A stretch of 64,000 nucleotides of DNA from Bacteroidota bacterium. GTDB taxonomy: Bacteria > Bacteroidota > Bacteroidia > Cytophagales > Cyclobacteriaceae. Location of the stretch: NCBI GenBank assembly GCA_018267285.1, contig JAFDYU010000017.1, forward strand, positions 1-64,000. Reading direction: 5' to 3'. Each line of letters begins with the position of its first letter. The first letter of the stretch is position 1. The position numbers were made by a program, and so were the translations under genes. Positions 7,381 to 16,344 of this stretch are shown here, one piece after another. A model generated the notes under the pieces. The model was not told the origin of the DNA, did no database searches, and saw nothing but the letters and a program-made list of their open reading frames with translations.

Positions 7381-10300
7381 TCAAATGAATTGCAAAAATT
7401 TGTCTGCCAATTTCACATCATCGCAGAGCAACTCATAAAACAGATCTTTGTTTATTTTTAATAAAATAGTCTCGCCCTTGGCCACGAGCAAGTTGGTATT
7501 GATAAAACCCATGCTCGAAATCATTTCACCCACAAACTGCCCTCGGATGTAATCGGTTACAAAACGCCCGCTTTCGTAGTATTGTGCAGTTCCCTGATAA
7601 ATTATAAAGAAATCATTGTTAAGGCGTTCGTCAATGGATAGATGTTCGCCATTGTTGAGTTTTTGCTCTTTGGCCACATCGGCAATGCGCGAGAGTGTTA
7701 GGCCGGGTATGCCATAAAATACGCTAATATTTTGGAAAAAAGATGCTTTCTCGTAGAGCATCAACTTGTTGTCGTTTGTGTTTTTAAGTACAGCCCGGTT
7801 AAGCCACCGAGCCTGGTCTTCGTCCAACCTTTTCACGTTAGAAAGATATTTTTCAGGGTCGATTTGATGAAGCGCCCACCCCGCAATTTCTCGAATCAGC
7901 CGATCCGGATTAAATAAATGGGCGATTAAATCTAACGTAAAATCTTCGATGCGAAGGACACCGATTTGGTGAATTACCGCGGCCTTAGTCCATCGGTTGG
8001 TCTGTGTAAAATCTCTATTTACCATGAATTTTAGCACCAATTTCGAATCGAGATTTACCCGAGGATAGAACACCTCCAGCCGGTTGATTTTTTCACCATC
8101 GCTGATATCATCCAATATGGGTATCACCCGCATTTTTAGTTGTTCGGATAGAAATATGTCGAGCAACTCCACCGCATAGGTGGTTCCCTCCGAAGTGCCA
8201 CTCTCAATATTTTCTTTTACCAACTGAATGGACCGCGTATCGTAGAGCATGGCCAACAACATGTAGATGTGCTCAATATCGTGGTTGATTTCCATGCGCA
8301 AGGCTAACTTCACTTCTTCGCTGGTTTGGTTTTCGCCCAACTCACGGATGGCCCCAAGGTTCCAGGTAATATCGGCAATATCAGACTCAATGGCATATTT
8401 AATACGTGTTACCTGTGCAATACTTGCTTTAAACCCGCATTCGCCCAACGATAACAGGATTTGAGATACAATAACCTTATCCGGATAATCAATTTTGTTC
8501 CATAACAACTCCTTAGCTTTAGCCCCACCAATTCGACCCAGCACCTGCACAATCCTCAAAATGGTTTGCGTGTTTTGATCGGTGCGGTAAAAGCTGCTGT
8601 CGAGGTAGTTGAGCGAGGCGTTGCCCATCAGCACCAGCGTATTCATAGCTATGTTGGAATACAATGGATTGTTCAGGTTATCGATCACTGCAAAAATAAC
8701 TTCACCGTTAAATCGTTTAGCGGCAGTTGCCAGGGCGGTCTTTCTAACTTTTGGATCTGTGTCGCTTAGCAACTCATTAAGAAACGAAATGTTTTCGTGA
8801 GAATCTGTGTGCAACAACAGCTCCGCTGCATAATGCCTGTCTCCGGCATCTAACGAGCGGGCCAATTTTTGAATCCTCCGTCTGGTAATTTCCCCTCCGC
8901 CTCTCAACACTTGATCGAGATCGATGCCCGTCAGGAGTTTTTTCCCTTCGCTGGATACGCGCGTACGATCCAGGCGAATTACGTAATTCTCCGACACCGA
9001 AAGCCCCTTCATTTCGTTCATCTTTCGTTGGGCATAATCCTGAGCTTCTTCGCGTTTGTTTTTCATCAGCGCATTCACCCAAACATTCACCTTTGAAGGG
9101 CTTAGTTTCTCGAGCAGTTTGTACGAAAACACGGCCTTTGATATTTTTTTGTCTTCAAGTTGGGCGTGTAACGTTGTTGTGATCTGCGCAAACCCAATCT
9201 CTAATTTATCTTGATGAAACTCTGCACTTTCAAGTTTTGAACGGATTTTACTTTTGTATCCGTTGTAAAGTTTACCCACGAGCAAAACATAAATCGCACA
9301 CAGCCCGATAACCATCAGGGGTATCCAAACTATTTTAAAAAAAACGATCTGGCTAAACAAAAAAACTGCAAGCCCTGCAATGAACCGGCCCGACTCGCTG
9401 ATTACCCCCTCAATACGCGATTGGATGCCAAAACGATATCGGCTATCGAGTGGGATGAACAGCAGTTTGTATATGGGGTTTTCGAGAGAATCGCGCAGCA
9501 TACTATTGAACAGTCTCGTCAGTGCTATGAACAAAAAGAAGAACAAAAAAGCCTGAGGGCTACTTACTGCCGAGAACCCAAATACAGCACTGGTAACCAC
9601 GCACGTCACGGCCAACAAGCCCGTAATGGCAGGCAATACAAAAAGGGAAACACGAACGCCATACGTGCCAATTAATCGATCATTAACAAAGGTCTGCATT
9701 ACCAAACTCAGCAAGTAGATTGTACCGTTGAAATACCCAATGAAGTTGGCCAAATCTCGCTGCACGGGATATTGTTGATTGAGTAGCGTTTGGAATGAGT
9801 ATTGATTGAACATGAAAGTCACCATAGATGTAATCAGAAACAGGGCAAGCAACACCACGTATCTGTCTTTAAACATTCTGCTAAACCGGGTCTCTTTCTT
9901 TACGCTGTCATCAAATTCGTTCGGGTCGTTTTTGGTGAGTGGGAATCGAGTGGTGATGATGAATACCAAAACCAACGAGGCAATAATGCTGGCATTACAA
10001 ACCCACAAGTAGTCGATGGTATTTTTAAAAAAGAATGCCGTTAACGGAACAAAAAAATTGGCCAAAATAATGGCGATCAACTGCCCCGTGTCTATCCAGC
10101 CAATAATTCGCTTGGATTGACGAAAGTTGAAGATTCTACCGAATATCCCCCAATAGCAAAGCAGCAGGGTTGCCGTAATCGGACCCGTGAGGCAAAACAT
10201 CAGGAATAAAATTTTCTCGTGCCAAACCGAGTCACCAAAACGATAGAGTGAATAAAGCGTTGAAGTCACCAGCAAAATCACAATAATGCTTGTGATCGCG

Positions 10301-10545
10301 AGGGTTACAAACTTCATTCGGTTTTGAAAAAACGTAAACACCAGCGTGGACGCTATACCCAAAGCACCCGCAACAAGAAATGCTTCGCTGATTCGGTTGC
10401 TCATCCGGTTTAAGAACAACGACTCGGCCGTTACCTGATAGGTGGCGATGAAAATACCAAAGCAGAAGCCCATGGCGAGCATCAAGATAACCTGCCTGCG
10501 CTCGAGGGGGTTGGGGCTCAAAAAATCCAACGGGTGTTTTTTCAC
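7381..10545 (-). CDS. MFS/NTT-like membrane transporter fused to HEAT repeats and a cyclic-nucleotide-binding domain
   Basis: The 1054-residue protein has about a dozen hydrophobic segments in its first 435 residues, starting with VILMLAMGFCFGIFIATYQV. This pattern resembles the Npt1/Npt2 ADP/ATP-carrier-like branch of the MFS. A helical solenoid from roughly 560 to 900 carries HEAT-like blocks such as 'DTDPKVRKTALATAAKRF' and 'DRLIREIAGWALHQI'. The last 120 residues read as a cNMP-binding (CRP-like) beta-roll: IADVAKEQKLNNGEHL, then FFIIYQGTAQYYE, then GQFVGEMI. This fusion recurs in Bacteroidota, but its substrate is not established. The gene lies 62 bases after the dCMP deaminase stop and 111 bases before the STAND gene, on the same strand. 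A nucleotide substrate or nucleotide-signal control is plausible but inferred. Confidence 0.75.
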   Translation of the reverse strand: MKKHPLDFLSPNPLERRQVILMLAMGFCFGIFIATYQVTAESLFLNRMSNRISEAFLVAGALGIASTLVFTFFQNRMKFVTLAITSIIVILLVTSTLYSLYRFGDSVWHEKILFLMFCLTGPITATLLLCYWGIFGRIFNFRQSKRIIGWIDTGQLIAIILANFFVPLTAFFFKNTIDYLWVCNASIIASLVLVFIITTRFPLTKNDPNEFDDSVKKETRFSRMFKDRYVVLLALFLITSMVTFMFNQYSFQTLLNQQYPVQRDLANFIGYFNGTIYLLSLVMQTFVNDRLIGTYGVRVSLFVLPAITGLLAVTCVVTSAVFGFSAVSSPQAFLFFFLFIALTRLFNSMLRDSLENPIYKLLFIPLDSRYRFGIQSRIEGVISESGRFIAGLAVFLFSQIVFFKIVWIPLMVIGLCAIYVLLVGKLYNGYKSKIRSKLESAEFHQDKLEIGFAQITTTLHAQLEDKKISKAVFSYKLLEKLSPSKVNVWVNALMKNKREEAQDYAQRKMNEMKGLSVSENYVIRLDRTRVSSEGKKLLTGIDLDQVLRGGGEITRRRIQKLARSLDAGDRHYAAELLLHTDSHENISFLNELLSDTDPKVRKTALATAAKRFNGEVIFAVIDNLNNPLYSNIAMNTLVLMGNASLNYLDSSFYRTDQNTQTILRIVQVLGRIGGAKAKELLWNKIDYPDKVIVSQILLSLGECGFKASIAQVTRIKYAIESDIADITWNLGAIRELGENQTSEEVKLALRMEINHDIEHIYMLLAMLYDTRSIQLVKENIESGTSEGTTYAVELLDIFLSEQLKMRVIPILDDISDGEKINRLEVFYPRVNLDSKLVLKFMVNRDFTQTNRWTKAAVIHQIGVLRIEDFTLDLIAHLFNPDRLIREIAGWALHQIDPEKYLSNVKRLDEDQARWLNRAVLKNTNDNKLMLYEKASFFQNISVFYGIPGLTLSRIADVAKEQKLNNGEHLSIDERLNNDFFIIYQGTAQYYESGRFVTDYIRGQFVGEMISSMGFINTNLLVAKGETILLKINKDLFYELLCDDVKLADKFLQFI

Positions 10546-10607
10546 AGTATGAAGTTAAAAAAATTATATCGGTGAATTAAAAAAATCTTTACTCGAATCT
10601 GTTTTGG

Positions 10608-11093
10608 TCAAATCATGTGGGTTACATTTTCGAGTTTGCCCTCGTATTTTTTACACACAACCCCGAAGGTCTTCAGGAACTCAACACCTTCATCGGTGGT
10701 CAACCCTTTGTGTTCGGCATAGGAATTAAGATATATGACACGCTCTATTTTCATACTGTATATAATGCGTGCACAAGCCAAACACGGAGAGAGGGATACG
10801 TACAACGTTGCCCCTTCGACCGAAGTCTTGTTGCGCACCGCGTAAAGAATGGCGTTTTGCTCCGCATGAATGGCCAGCGAGCAACCTCCCTTAGAATCGC
10901 GAGGGCAGCCCGTATCAGGCCACTCTTCATCGCAATTATGCGTGCCGCTGGGTGGGCCGTTATACCCTATGGAAATAATGCGGGTGTCTTTGGTAAGCAC
11001 AGCGCCAACATGGCGTTTAATGCAGTGCGAACGCTTGGCCAAATTCACGGCTAACTCCATGTATATATCGTCAAACGCAGGGCGGCTATCCAT
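10608..11093 (-). CDS. dCMP deaminase (ComEB/cytidine-deoxycytidylate deaminase family)
   Basis: This 161-residue cytoplasmic enzyme converts dCMP to dUMP, feeding thymidylate synthesis. The zinc site and catalytic base are visible as HAEQNAI (His76, Glu78) and PCLAC (Cys104, Cys107). The insertion 'GYNGPPSGTHNC ... CPRDSKGGCSLAIHAEQ' carries extra Cys/His residues typical of the dCMP rather than the free-nucleoside family. The length is normal. It is divergently transcribed from the DUF2911 gene, and its start at 11093 follows a perfect -7 box. It may be co-transcribed with the transporter gene 62 bases downstream. Confidence 0.93.
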   Translation of the reverse strand: MDSRPAFDDIYMELAVNLAKRSHCIKRHVGAVLTKDTRIISIGYNGPPSGTHNCDEEWPDTGCPRDSKGGCSLAIHAEQNAILYAVRNKTSVEGATLYVSLSPCLACARIIYSMKIERVIYLNSYAEHKGLTTDEGVEFLKTFGVVCKKYEGKLENVTHMI

Positions 11094-11116
11094 TTTTTAA
11101 GGTTGATCTTTTGCTC

Positions 11117-11124
11117 CAAAAATA
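11117..11124 (-). promoter_or_regulatory. Putative -7 promoter box (TATTTTTG) for the dCMP deaminase gene
   Basis: The minus strand reads TATTTTTG, a perfect match to the Bacteroidota TAnnTTTG element, 23 bases upstream of the ATG. No TTG is found at the expected -33 spacing, so the assignment is tentative. Confidence 0.4.
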
Positions 11125-11168
11125 ATGAATGAATCCATTTTCCTATCTTCGCCACCAAACTTTGACGA

Positions 11169-11711
11169 ATGATTAGGATAATTTTGGGGTGCCTTACAAT
11201 CGTAATTTCAGGCTCTGCATTTTCGCAAGAAGCATTGAGCCCCCGAACGAGTCCGTTGGCAATAACAACCGCACGATATAAAAACACCTACTTAAAAATC
11301 ACCTACTCTCAGCCTCAAAAAAAGGGTCGCGAGATTTTTGGGAAGCTCGTACCATACGGCCAAGTGTGGCGAACGGGCGCAAACGAAGCAACCGAGATTA
11401 CAGTTACGGACGATATAAAAATAAATGGCACCCAACTAAAGGCCGGAACTTATTCTATGTTTACTATTCCCGGTAAAGAGAAATGGTTGGTTATCCTCAA
11501 TTCAGATTTAGGGTTATGGGGTGCCTACAACTACAATCAAAAAAACGATGTATTGCGTTTTGAAGCAATGGCCGAATTGATTCCCGGTGAATTGGTTTAT
11601 GAACCTTTTACAATCCGGATCGATCAAAAAACAGATACCGCAACTCTTGTGTTGTTGTGGGACCGAACCCAAGTGAACATCCCCATTCAATTCACCGAAC
11701 CTAAGCCATGA
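11169..11711 (+). CDS. DUF2911 domain-containing secreted protein
   Basis: The 180-residue product has a Sec signal peptide ending near residue 20 (GSAFSQ), then a compact all-beta domain. It carries the DUF2911 signature: 'YSQPQKKGREIFG', 'LVPYGQVWRTGANEAT', 'LKAGTYSMFTIPG' and 'WLVILNSD'. The family is common in Bacteroidota, usually periplasmic or secreted, and has no established biochemical role. The length is typical of single-domain members. Its stop overlaps the start of the next gene (ATGA), so the two are coupled. Confidence 0.9.
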   Translation: MIRIILGCLTIVISGSAFSQEALSPRTSPLAITTARYKNTYLKITYSQPQKKGREIFGKLVPYGQVWRTGANEATEITVTDDIKINGTQLKAGTYSMFTIPGKEKWLVILNSDLGLWGAYNYNQKNDVLRFEAMAELIPGELVYEPFTIRIDQKTDTATLVLLWDRTQVNIPIQFTEPKP

Positions 11712-12220
11712 TTAGATTTTTTTATTTGCTCTTTTTTGTTTTTACAGCACCGATTGTCCACGCTCAAGATAACGAAGAGCTTGCGCGCAGAAATGGATTT
11801 AAAGATATTAAACTCGGCAGCCCTGTCGACAGCGTTAAAGGCGCTGAGTTTGAAAAAGAATTTATTGAGTTAAAAGAGTTTGAAGCCAAACTATACAGCG
11901 TTCATAATCCGGAATACGAAAAAATTGGCGAGGCCGATGTAAAGAGTGTGGAATTAAAAATATACAAAGGGTTGATCTATGAGATCATCGTAATCACACC
12001 GAGAGATCCGCGCATTATGCGGGGCCTTGAGAAATCGTATGGGCATGCCAAGTACAGCATTCGCACCGAAACCTATTCGTGGCGTGCCAAAGACAAGATC
12101 GGGCTCATCTACAAAGGGAACCGAAAAGAAATCAAACTGGTGTACCGATCTTATCCCATGGTAAAAACCATGTATGCCGACAAAAAGAAAAAGATCGAAG
12201 CCATTGCAGACGATTTCTGA
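11708..12220 (+). CDS. Small secreted protein of unknown function
   Basis: The 170-residue product begins with a signal peptide (FFYLLFFVFTAPIVHAQ, cleavage near residue 19). The mature part is charged, with mixed alpha/beta content and motifs such as 'GFKDIKLGSPVDSVKG' and 'VKSVELKIYKGLIYEIIV'. This is reminiscent of the small periplasmic 'IKLG' domain proteins common in Bacteroidota. No catalytic residues can be named. It is translationally coupled to the DUF2911 gene, which suggests a shared envelope role. Confidence 0.75.
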   Translation: MIRFFYLLFFVFTAPIVHAQDNEELARRNGFKDIKLGSPVDSVKGAEFEKEFIELKEFEAKLYSVHNPEYEKIGEADVKSVELKIYKGLIYEIIVITPRDPRIMRGLEKSYGHAKYSIRTETYSWRAKDKIGLIYKGNRKEIKLVYRSYPMVKTMYADKKKKIEAIADDF

Positions 12221-12415
12221 AATCAGTCTCCATTTACATTCTTCTATTCCATAAACGGAGCTTAATTTTATAGCTCTAATCTAAAATTTGTATTTTGCAC
12301 CAAATAAAATGTTCGGTCAAGAACCTTTGCCGATTTGCAAAAAAGCAATTCTACTGCGCAACTGATTTAATGTTTTATTTTGATAATTAGTTTTCAACCC
12401 ACTAATTGAATATTG

Positions 12416-13057
12416 ATGTTGTTAGATGCCCTTTTGCCCAAGGAATTGAGCCCCGAAATTATTATCCACGTTGGTGGCGTGGCGTTGTTAGCCACCGTTG
12501 TCTTTTTTGAAACCGGTATTTTCTTCGGGTTCTTCTTACCGGGCGATTCGCTCTTGTTTACAGCAGGCCTTCTGTGCGAAAGTGAGTGGCTCACACTTTC
12601 CCCACTGGAACTTATACCGTTGCTGATTCTGTCTGCAACCCTTGGCACAGCCGCAGGCTATTTTTTTGGCAGATGGACGGGCGATTTCTTCAGTCACCGC
12701 AAAGAAAACCTCTTCTACCGAAAACGATACGTTGATGTAACCCAGGAATACTTTGATAAACACGGCATGATGGCATTTGTGTTCGGGCGTTTTATACCTA
12801 TCGTGCGCACCTTCCTACCTATCCTTGCGGGAATTGCTAAAATTGATGTCAAGAAGTTTTGGATTTATAACTTGCTTGGTGCAACCTTGTGGGTAAGCAC
12901 GGTGGTTTCGGCCGGATACTGGCTTGGGCGAAGGTTTCCGCAACTCGTTGATAACATTGGGTTGATCGCACTGGTTATGATAGCCATTTCCACCCTGCCT
13001 GTGGTAATTTCAATTTTGAGAAAGAAAACAACCCCAAGTGGGCAAAACGCGAAATAA
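12416..13057 (+). CDS. DedA family (VTT domain) membrane protein
   Basis: The 213-residue integral membrane protein has four to six hydrophobic segments. It shows the DedA hallmarks: an acidic residue in the first re-entrant region (FFETGIFFGFFLPGD, with Glu32 and the PGD near 42-44), the amphipathic 'KHGMMAFVFGRFIP' segment with Arg125, and 'RTFLPILAG' with Arg131. DedA proteins act in lipid-carrier flipping (undecaprenyl phosphate, phosphatidylethanolamine) and envelope homeostasis. A TTG precedes the ATG by one codon; the ATG at 12416 is preferred. It has its own 195-base upstream region, in which I see no clear operator. Confidence 0.9.
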   Translation: MLLDALLPKELSPEIIIHVGGVALLATVVFFETGIFFGFFLPGDSLLFTAGLLCESEWLTLSPLELIPLLILSATLGTAAGYFFGRWTGDFFSHRKENLFYRKRYVDVTQEYFDKHGMMAFVFGRFIPIVRTFLPILAGIAKIDVKKFWIYNLLGATLWVSTVVSAGYWLGRRFPQLVDNIGLIALVMIAISTLPVVISILRKKTTPSGQNAK

Positions 13058-13214
13058 TAAAATCTTACATTGGCCTGTGACTTTTCTCCCCGTTGGGGAT
13101 TATGGAATCAGGTTTATGGTCAGAATGTTTCGATTTTCAATATTTCATCCGGCTACCGCTTGTAAGGACAGCCGACCGAAATTTGATTATGTAAGCTTTT
13201 TTATATGCTATCAG

Positions 13215-13245
13215 TTGTGGATTTCACTTCTGCCTTGCATCTTTA
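13215..13245 (+). promoter_or_regulatory. Possible promoter of the first Ton cluster
   Basis: A TTG (13215-13217) is separated by 20 bases from CATCTTTA (13238-13245), which matches TAnnTTTG at four of six fixed positions. Spacing fits the Bacteroidota -33/-7 arrangement and the element lies about 60 bases before the exbB start. The 246-base interval upstream of exbB contains nothing else I can identify. Confidence 0.35.
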
Positions 13246-13303
13246 GCCCCCTAAAAGTTATACTAATAAAAAACCTTTTAAACCATAACCTTTACTTTAA
13301 CTT

Positions 13304-14128
13304 ATGAAAACTCAGTCCAAGTCCTCTTCTTCATTAGGCGATAGCTTGAAATCAGGTTTTGCCGCGGTAGTCATCCCCGTAGAGATTGCACTTGCCATTT
13401 GCATCTACATCTTTGTGCTTGGCGATGGCTCCAATTTTCAAGGTGGCGACCACAACAATCACCCCCTGCCCGGCAATTACCTCGCTATTATTTACAAGGG
13501 AGGCGTTATTGTGCCTATGCTTTTGTCGTTGCTGATGATGGTTATCACTTTTGGTGTTGAGCGTTGGCTCACCATTATGATGGCACAAGGCAAGAGCAGC
13601 ACACAAAGCTTTATCCGGAAAATCAAAAGCCTGATGGCGGCCAACAATGTAGAGCAGGCCGTTGCCGAATGCGATAAACAAAAAGGTTCTGTGGCTAATG
13701 TGGTGAAGGCCGGCTTGGCAAAATACTCCGAACTTTCTAAAAACACTTCAATAGAAGTGGATAAACGCATCCAGTTGATTCAAAAAGATATTGAAGAAAC
13801 AACGCAGTTGGAAATGCCCATGTTAGAAAAGAACTTGGTTATTATTGCTACCATCGCTTCTATTGCTACCCTGCTTGGTCTGCTCGGAACGGTATTGGGT
13901 ATGATCAAATCTTTTGCCGCCCTTGCCACCGCAGGAGCGCCCGATTCTGTTGCACTTGCCAACGGTATCTCGGAAGCGTTGATCAACACAGCGTTGGGTA
14001 TCGGCACGTCAGCCATTGCTATTATTTTGTACAACTTCTTTACCAGCAAAATTGACGCCCTTACTTACGGAATAGACGAAGCCGGATTTAGCATTATTCA
14101 AAATTTCACAGGTCAGGCAAAAGCCTAA
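13304..14128 (+). CDS. exbB: ExbB/TolQ/MotA family proton channel subunit
   Basis: The 274-residue inner-membrane protein is predicted to form the pentameric proton channel that energises TonB. Hydrophobic segments lie near residues 20-40, 65-90, 160-190 and 220-245. The last pair holds the family signature ('IASIATLLGLLGTVLGMIKSF' region and 'EALINTALGIGTSAIAI'). It is longer than enterobacterial ExbB because of an extra N-terminal segment, as is common in Bacteroidota. It is first in an exbB-exbD-exbD-tonB run with gaps of about 20 bases. Confidence 0.93.
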   Translation: MKTQSKSSSSLGDSLKSGFAAVVIPVEIALAICIYIFVLGDGSNFQGGDHNNHPLPGNYLAIIYKGGVIVPMLLSLLMMVITFGVERWLTIMMAQGKSSTQSFIRKIKSLMAANNVEQAVAECDKQKGSVANVVKAGLAKYSELSKNTSIEVDKRIQLIQKDIEETTQLEMPMLEKNLVIIATIASIATLLGLLGTVLGMIKSFAALATAGAPDSVALANGISEALINTALGIGTSAIAIILYNFFTSKIDALTYGIDEAGFSIIQNFTGQAKA

Positions 14129-14147
14129 TTTTTAAACATAGATTGAT

Positions 14148-14774
14148 ATGGCAAAAGTAAAGATGCACCGAGGCACACCCTCCATCGACATGACCCCGAT
14201 GGTGGATCTGGCTTTCTTGCTCGTTACCTTCTTTATGCTCACGGCTACAGCCACCCCGGATGAACCGGTTCAACCGGCCATTCCTTCGTCTGTATCCGAG
14301 ATACCCATCCCCGAACGGGACATGATCATCATCAGCATCAGTAAAGACAACAAAGTTTTCTTTACCGTAGATGGGCAATTCACCCGTGCAGCCATGCTGC
14401 AGAAAATGGCAGGCATCTATAACCTGTCGTTTACACCGGAAGAAGAGCACGATTTTGCAGTGATGACAAGCTTTGGCGTTCCTGTCGGAAGCCTACAGCA
14501 ATTCCTTTCGATGGATCGGGAAGAGCGTAAAAAACTGGAGCAACCCGGCATACCCGTAGATTCCCTGCACAATGAACTAGCCGATTGGGTTTTGCAGGCA
14601 CGCTTGTCTAATCCAAAAGTGCGTATTGCCATCAAAGGCGATGGCGATGCTACGTACCCAGTGGTGAAGAAAGTTATCAACACCCTGATGGATCGGAAAG
14701 TGAACCGCTTCAACCTGATTACGGGAGACGAAAAGTTCCCTACTGAAATGAAATTAGATAAAAAACCGTCATAA
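14148..14774 (+). CDS. exbD: ExbD/TolR family protein, long form
   Basis: The 208-residue product has one N-terminal transmembrane helix bearing the essential membrane Asp (DMTPMVDLAFLL, Asp20), and a periplasmic domain. It exceeds the usual ExbD length (about 140) because of an insertion around residues 95-150 containing 'PVGSLQQFLSMDREERKK'. The C-terminal 'PKVRIAIKGDGDATYPVVKKVINTL' part is the conserved TolR-like domain. It pairs with the following second exbD. Two different ExbD subunits per cluster are characteristic of Bacteroidota. Confidence 0.92.
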   Translation: MAKVKMHRGTPSIDMTPMVDLAFLLVTFFMLTATATPDEPVQPAIPSSVSEIPIPERDMIIISISKDNKVFFTVDGQFTRAAMLQKMAGIYNLSFTPEEEHDFAVMTSFGVPVGSLQQFLSMDREERKKLEQPGIPVDSLHNELADWVLQARLSNPKVRIAIKGDGDATYPVVKKVINTLMDRKVNRFNLITGDEKFPTEMKLDKKPS

Positions 14775-14794
14775 ATTTTTAAAGACATAATTGT

Positions 14795-15310
14795 ATGGCA
14801 GAAATAAGTCAAGGCGGAGGTGGTGGCCATAAAAAAGGCGGCAAAGTAAGAAGCAAAAAAACTTCTACGCGCATTGATATGACCCCGATGGTGGACTTAG
14901 CATTTTTGTTGCTTACGTTCTTCATCCTTACCACTACACTGTCCAAACCTCAGACCATGGAAATTACTATGCCTGAGAAACCAAAACCGGGGGATGAACC
15001 ACCGGAAGTAAACGAAAAGAAAGTACTCACGCTGGTGCTTGATGAAAACGATAAAGTGTGCTGGTATGTAGGCATTAAAGACCCCGAAGTAAAACGGGTT
15101 GATTTTTCGAAAGACGGTATCCGCAAAGTACTTATCCAAAAGAATTCCGAAATCCGCGACATGATTGTATTGATTAAATCGTTGGACGTGGCCAAATTCA
15201 AAAACTTTGTCGACATCCTCGATGAAATGACCATTTGCAACATCAAACGGTACGCGGTTGTAGACGCAACCCCGGTGGACAAAGAACTTGTAAAAGAAGC
15301 AACGTTATGA
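14795..15310 (+). CDS. exbD: ExbD/TolR family protein, second copy
   Basis: The 171-residue product has a Gly/Lys-rich N-terminus (residues 7-20), then the transmembrane helix with DMTPMVDLAFLLL (Asp34) and a periplasmic TolR-like domain. Its stop overlaps the tonB ATG by four bases (ATGA), implying translational coupling. It shares the membrane-helix signature with the upstream ExbD but has a shorter periplasmic part. Confidence 0.92.
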   Translation: MAEISQGGGGGHKKGGKVRSKKTSTRIDMTPMVDLAFLLLTFFILTTTLSKPQTMEITMPEKPKPGDEPPEVNEKKVLTLVLDENDKVCWYVGIKDPEVKRVDFSKDGIRKVLIQKNSEIRDMIVLIKSLDVAKFKNFVDILDEMTICNIKRYAVVDATPVDKELVKEATL

Positions 15311-16101
15311 GTACAAACGAAAATCCCCAAAAGTGGGAAGACATTGTCTTCGAACACAGAAATAAATCGTACGGAGCTTACATGCTGCGGATGATTTATT
15401 CAAAAAATGTAGCGATGGCCTCTGGCATTGCGTTACTTATTATGGCGTTTATGCTCGCCTACCCAACGCTTGCCGAATTGTTGAAGAGTGATGAGGATTT
15501 AAGCAAGAAGCCCAAAATGATGAAACAAGTGAGTTTGGAGCAGCCACCGCCAATCCAACCCGACCAGCCACCGCCACCGGATATTCCACCGCCACCGGTA
15601 AAAACGGTTATTAAATTTTTGCCACCTAAAGTAACCGAAAAGGAAGTGGTGGAAGAAGAAAAAATGCCTACCATTGAAGAAATCAAGCAAAACGAAACCG
15701 GCTCCGAAAACATTGAGGGCACAGGCGAGGTGGTTTTTGAAGAACCTGTTCAAGAAGTTGTAAGAGACGAAGGAGACGGCAACAAAATTTTTACGTTTGT
15801 TGAGCAGTCGGCCGAATTTGTAGGAGGTATGGAAGCCTTAGGCAAATGGCTTAACAAGAACCTGAAATATCCTGCTTCGGCTCGGAGAATGGGCTTGGAA
15901 GGAAAAGTATTTGTTAAGTTTGTGATTGAGACAGACGGCCGCATTTCTGCCGTTGAAGTGACCAGAGGATTTGATGGTGCCTGCGACAAAGAAGCTGCTC
16001 GCGTGGTATCGATCATGCCCCGCTGGAAACCCGGCAAGCAGAGTGGCCGTGCTGTACGGCAGGCCTACACACTTCCGGTTTGGTTTAAACTGGCAGAATA
16101 A
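15307..16101 (+). CDS. tonB: TonB energy transducer
   Basis: The 264-residue protein has a cytoplasmic N-terminus, one transmembrane helix (about 34-54), and a Pro-rich periplasmic spacer (QPPPIQPDQPPPPDIPPPP, about 79-98). A TonB C-terminal domain covers about 180-264 ('FVGGMEALGKWLNKNLKYP', 'GLEGKVFVKFVIETDGRI', ending PVWFKLAE). It transmits proton-motive energy from ExbB/ExbD to outer-membrane receptors. The frame extends upstream to 15235, but the ATG at 15307, overlapping the exbD stop, is the expected start. A strong terminator follows nine bases after the stop. Confidence 0.93.
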   Translation: MSTNENPQKWEDIVFEHRNKSYGAYMLRMIYSKNVAMASGIALLIMAFMLAYPTLAELLKSDEDLSKKPKMMKQVSLEQPPPIQPDQPPPPDIPPPPVKTVIKFLPPKVTEKEVVEEEKMPTIEEIKQNETGSENIEGTGEVVFEEPVQEVVRDEGDGNKIFTFVEQSAEFVGGMEALGKWLNKNLKYPASARRMGLEGKVFVKFVIETDGRISAVEVTRGFDGACDKEAARVVSIMPRWKPGKQSGRAVRQAYTLPVWFKLAE

Positions 16102-16109
16102 AATAAAAC

Positions 16110-16134
16110 AAACTCCTGCTTCGGCAGGAGTTTT
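16110..16134 (+). terminator. Rho-independent terminator after tonB
   Basis: A perfect 10-bp stem (16110-16119 with 16124-16133, AAACTCCTGC paired to its complement) is closed by a TTCG tetraloop, with the T's of the stem arm serving as a short U tract. Transcription of the small gene and pstS-like gene downstream would need read-through or its own start. Confidence 0.8.
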
Positions 16135-16146
16135 ACTTTAAAGCCT

Positions 16147-16344
16147 ATGCAATCTGTTGTTAAGTATTTTGCGCTATTCATGTGCCTGGTGTACATCATG
16201 TTGGGAGCTGCCATGGCTTCGGGCTCTCCTCTTTTTAACAACATCTCCAGAAAATACACCCTCGCGTTGGGCTGCATCATGATTGTGTATGGATTATTCC
16301 GTGGTTATCGTGTGTTTCAAAAATATTTTTCAAGTCATGAATAA
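16147..16344 (+). CDS. Small two-helix membrane protein
   Basis: The 65-residue product has two hydrophobic helices (about residues 6-26 and 38-54) and a basic C-terminal end (FRGYRVFQKYF). It starts 13 bases after the tonB terminator and overlaps the PstS-like gene by eight bases, so it is coupled to that gene. A small protein of this type often sits between tonB and the PstS-like gene in Bacteroidota; its function is unknown. The overlap and position support it as real despite its size. Confidence 0.65.
   Translation: MQSVVKYFALFMCLVYIMLGAAMASGSPLFNNISRKYTLALGCIMIVYGLFRGYRVFQKYFSSHE

Noticed and set aside
13038-13307. 89-codon ORF in the interval between the DedA gene and exbB
   Set aside because: It overlaps the ends of both genes and spans the probable exbB promoter, and its composition is not protein-like.
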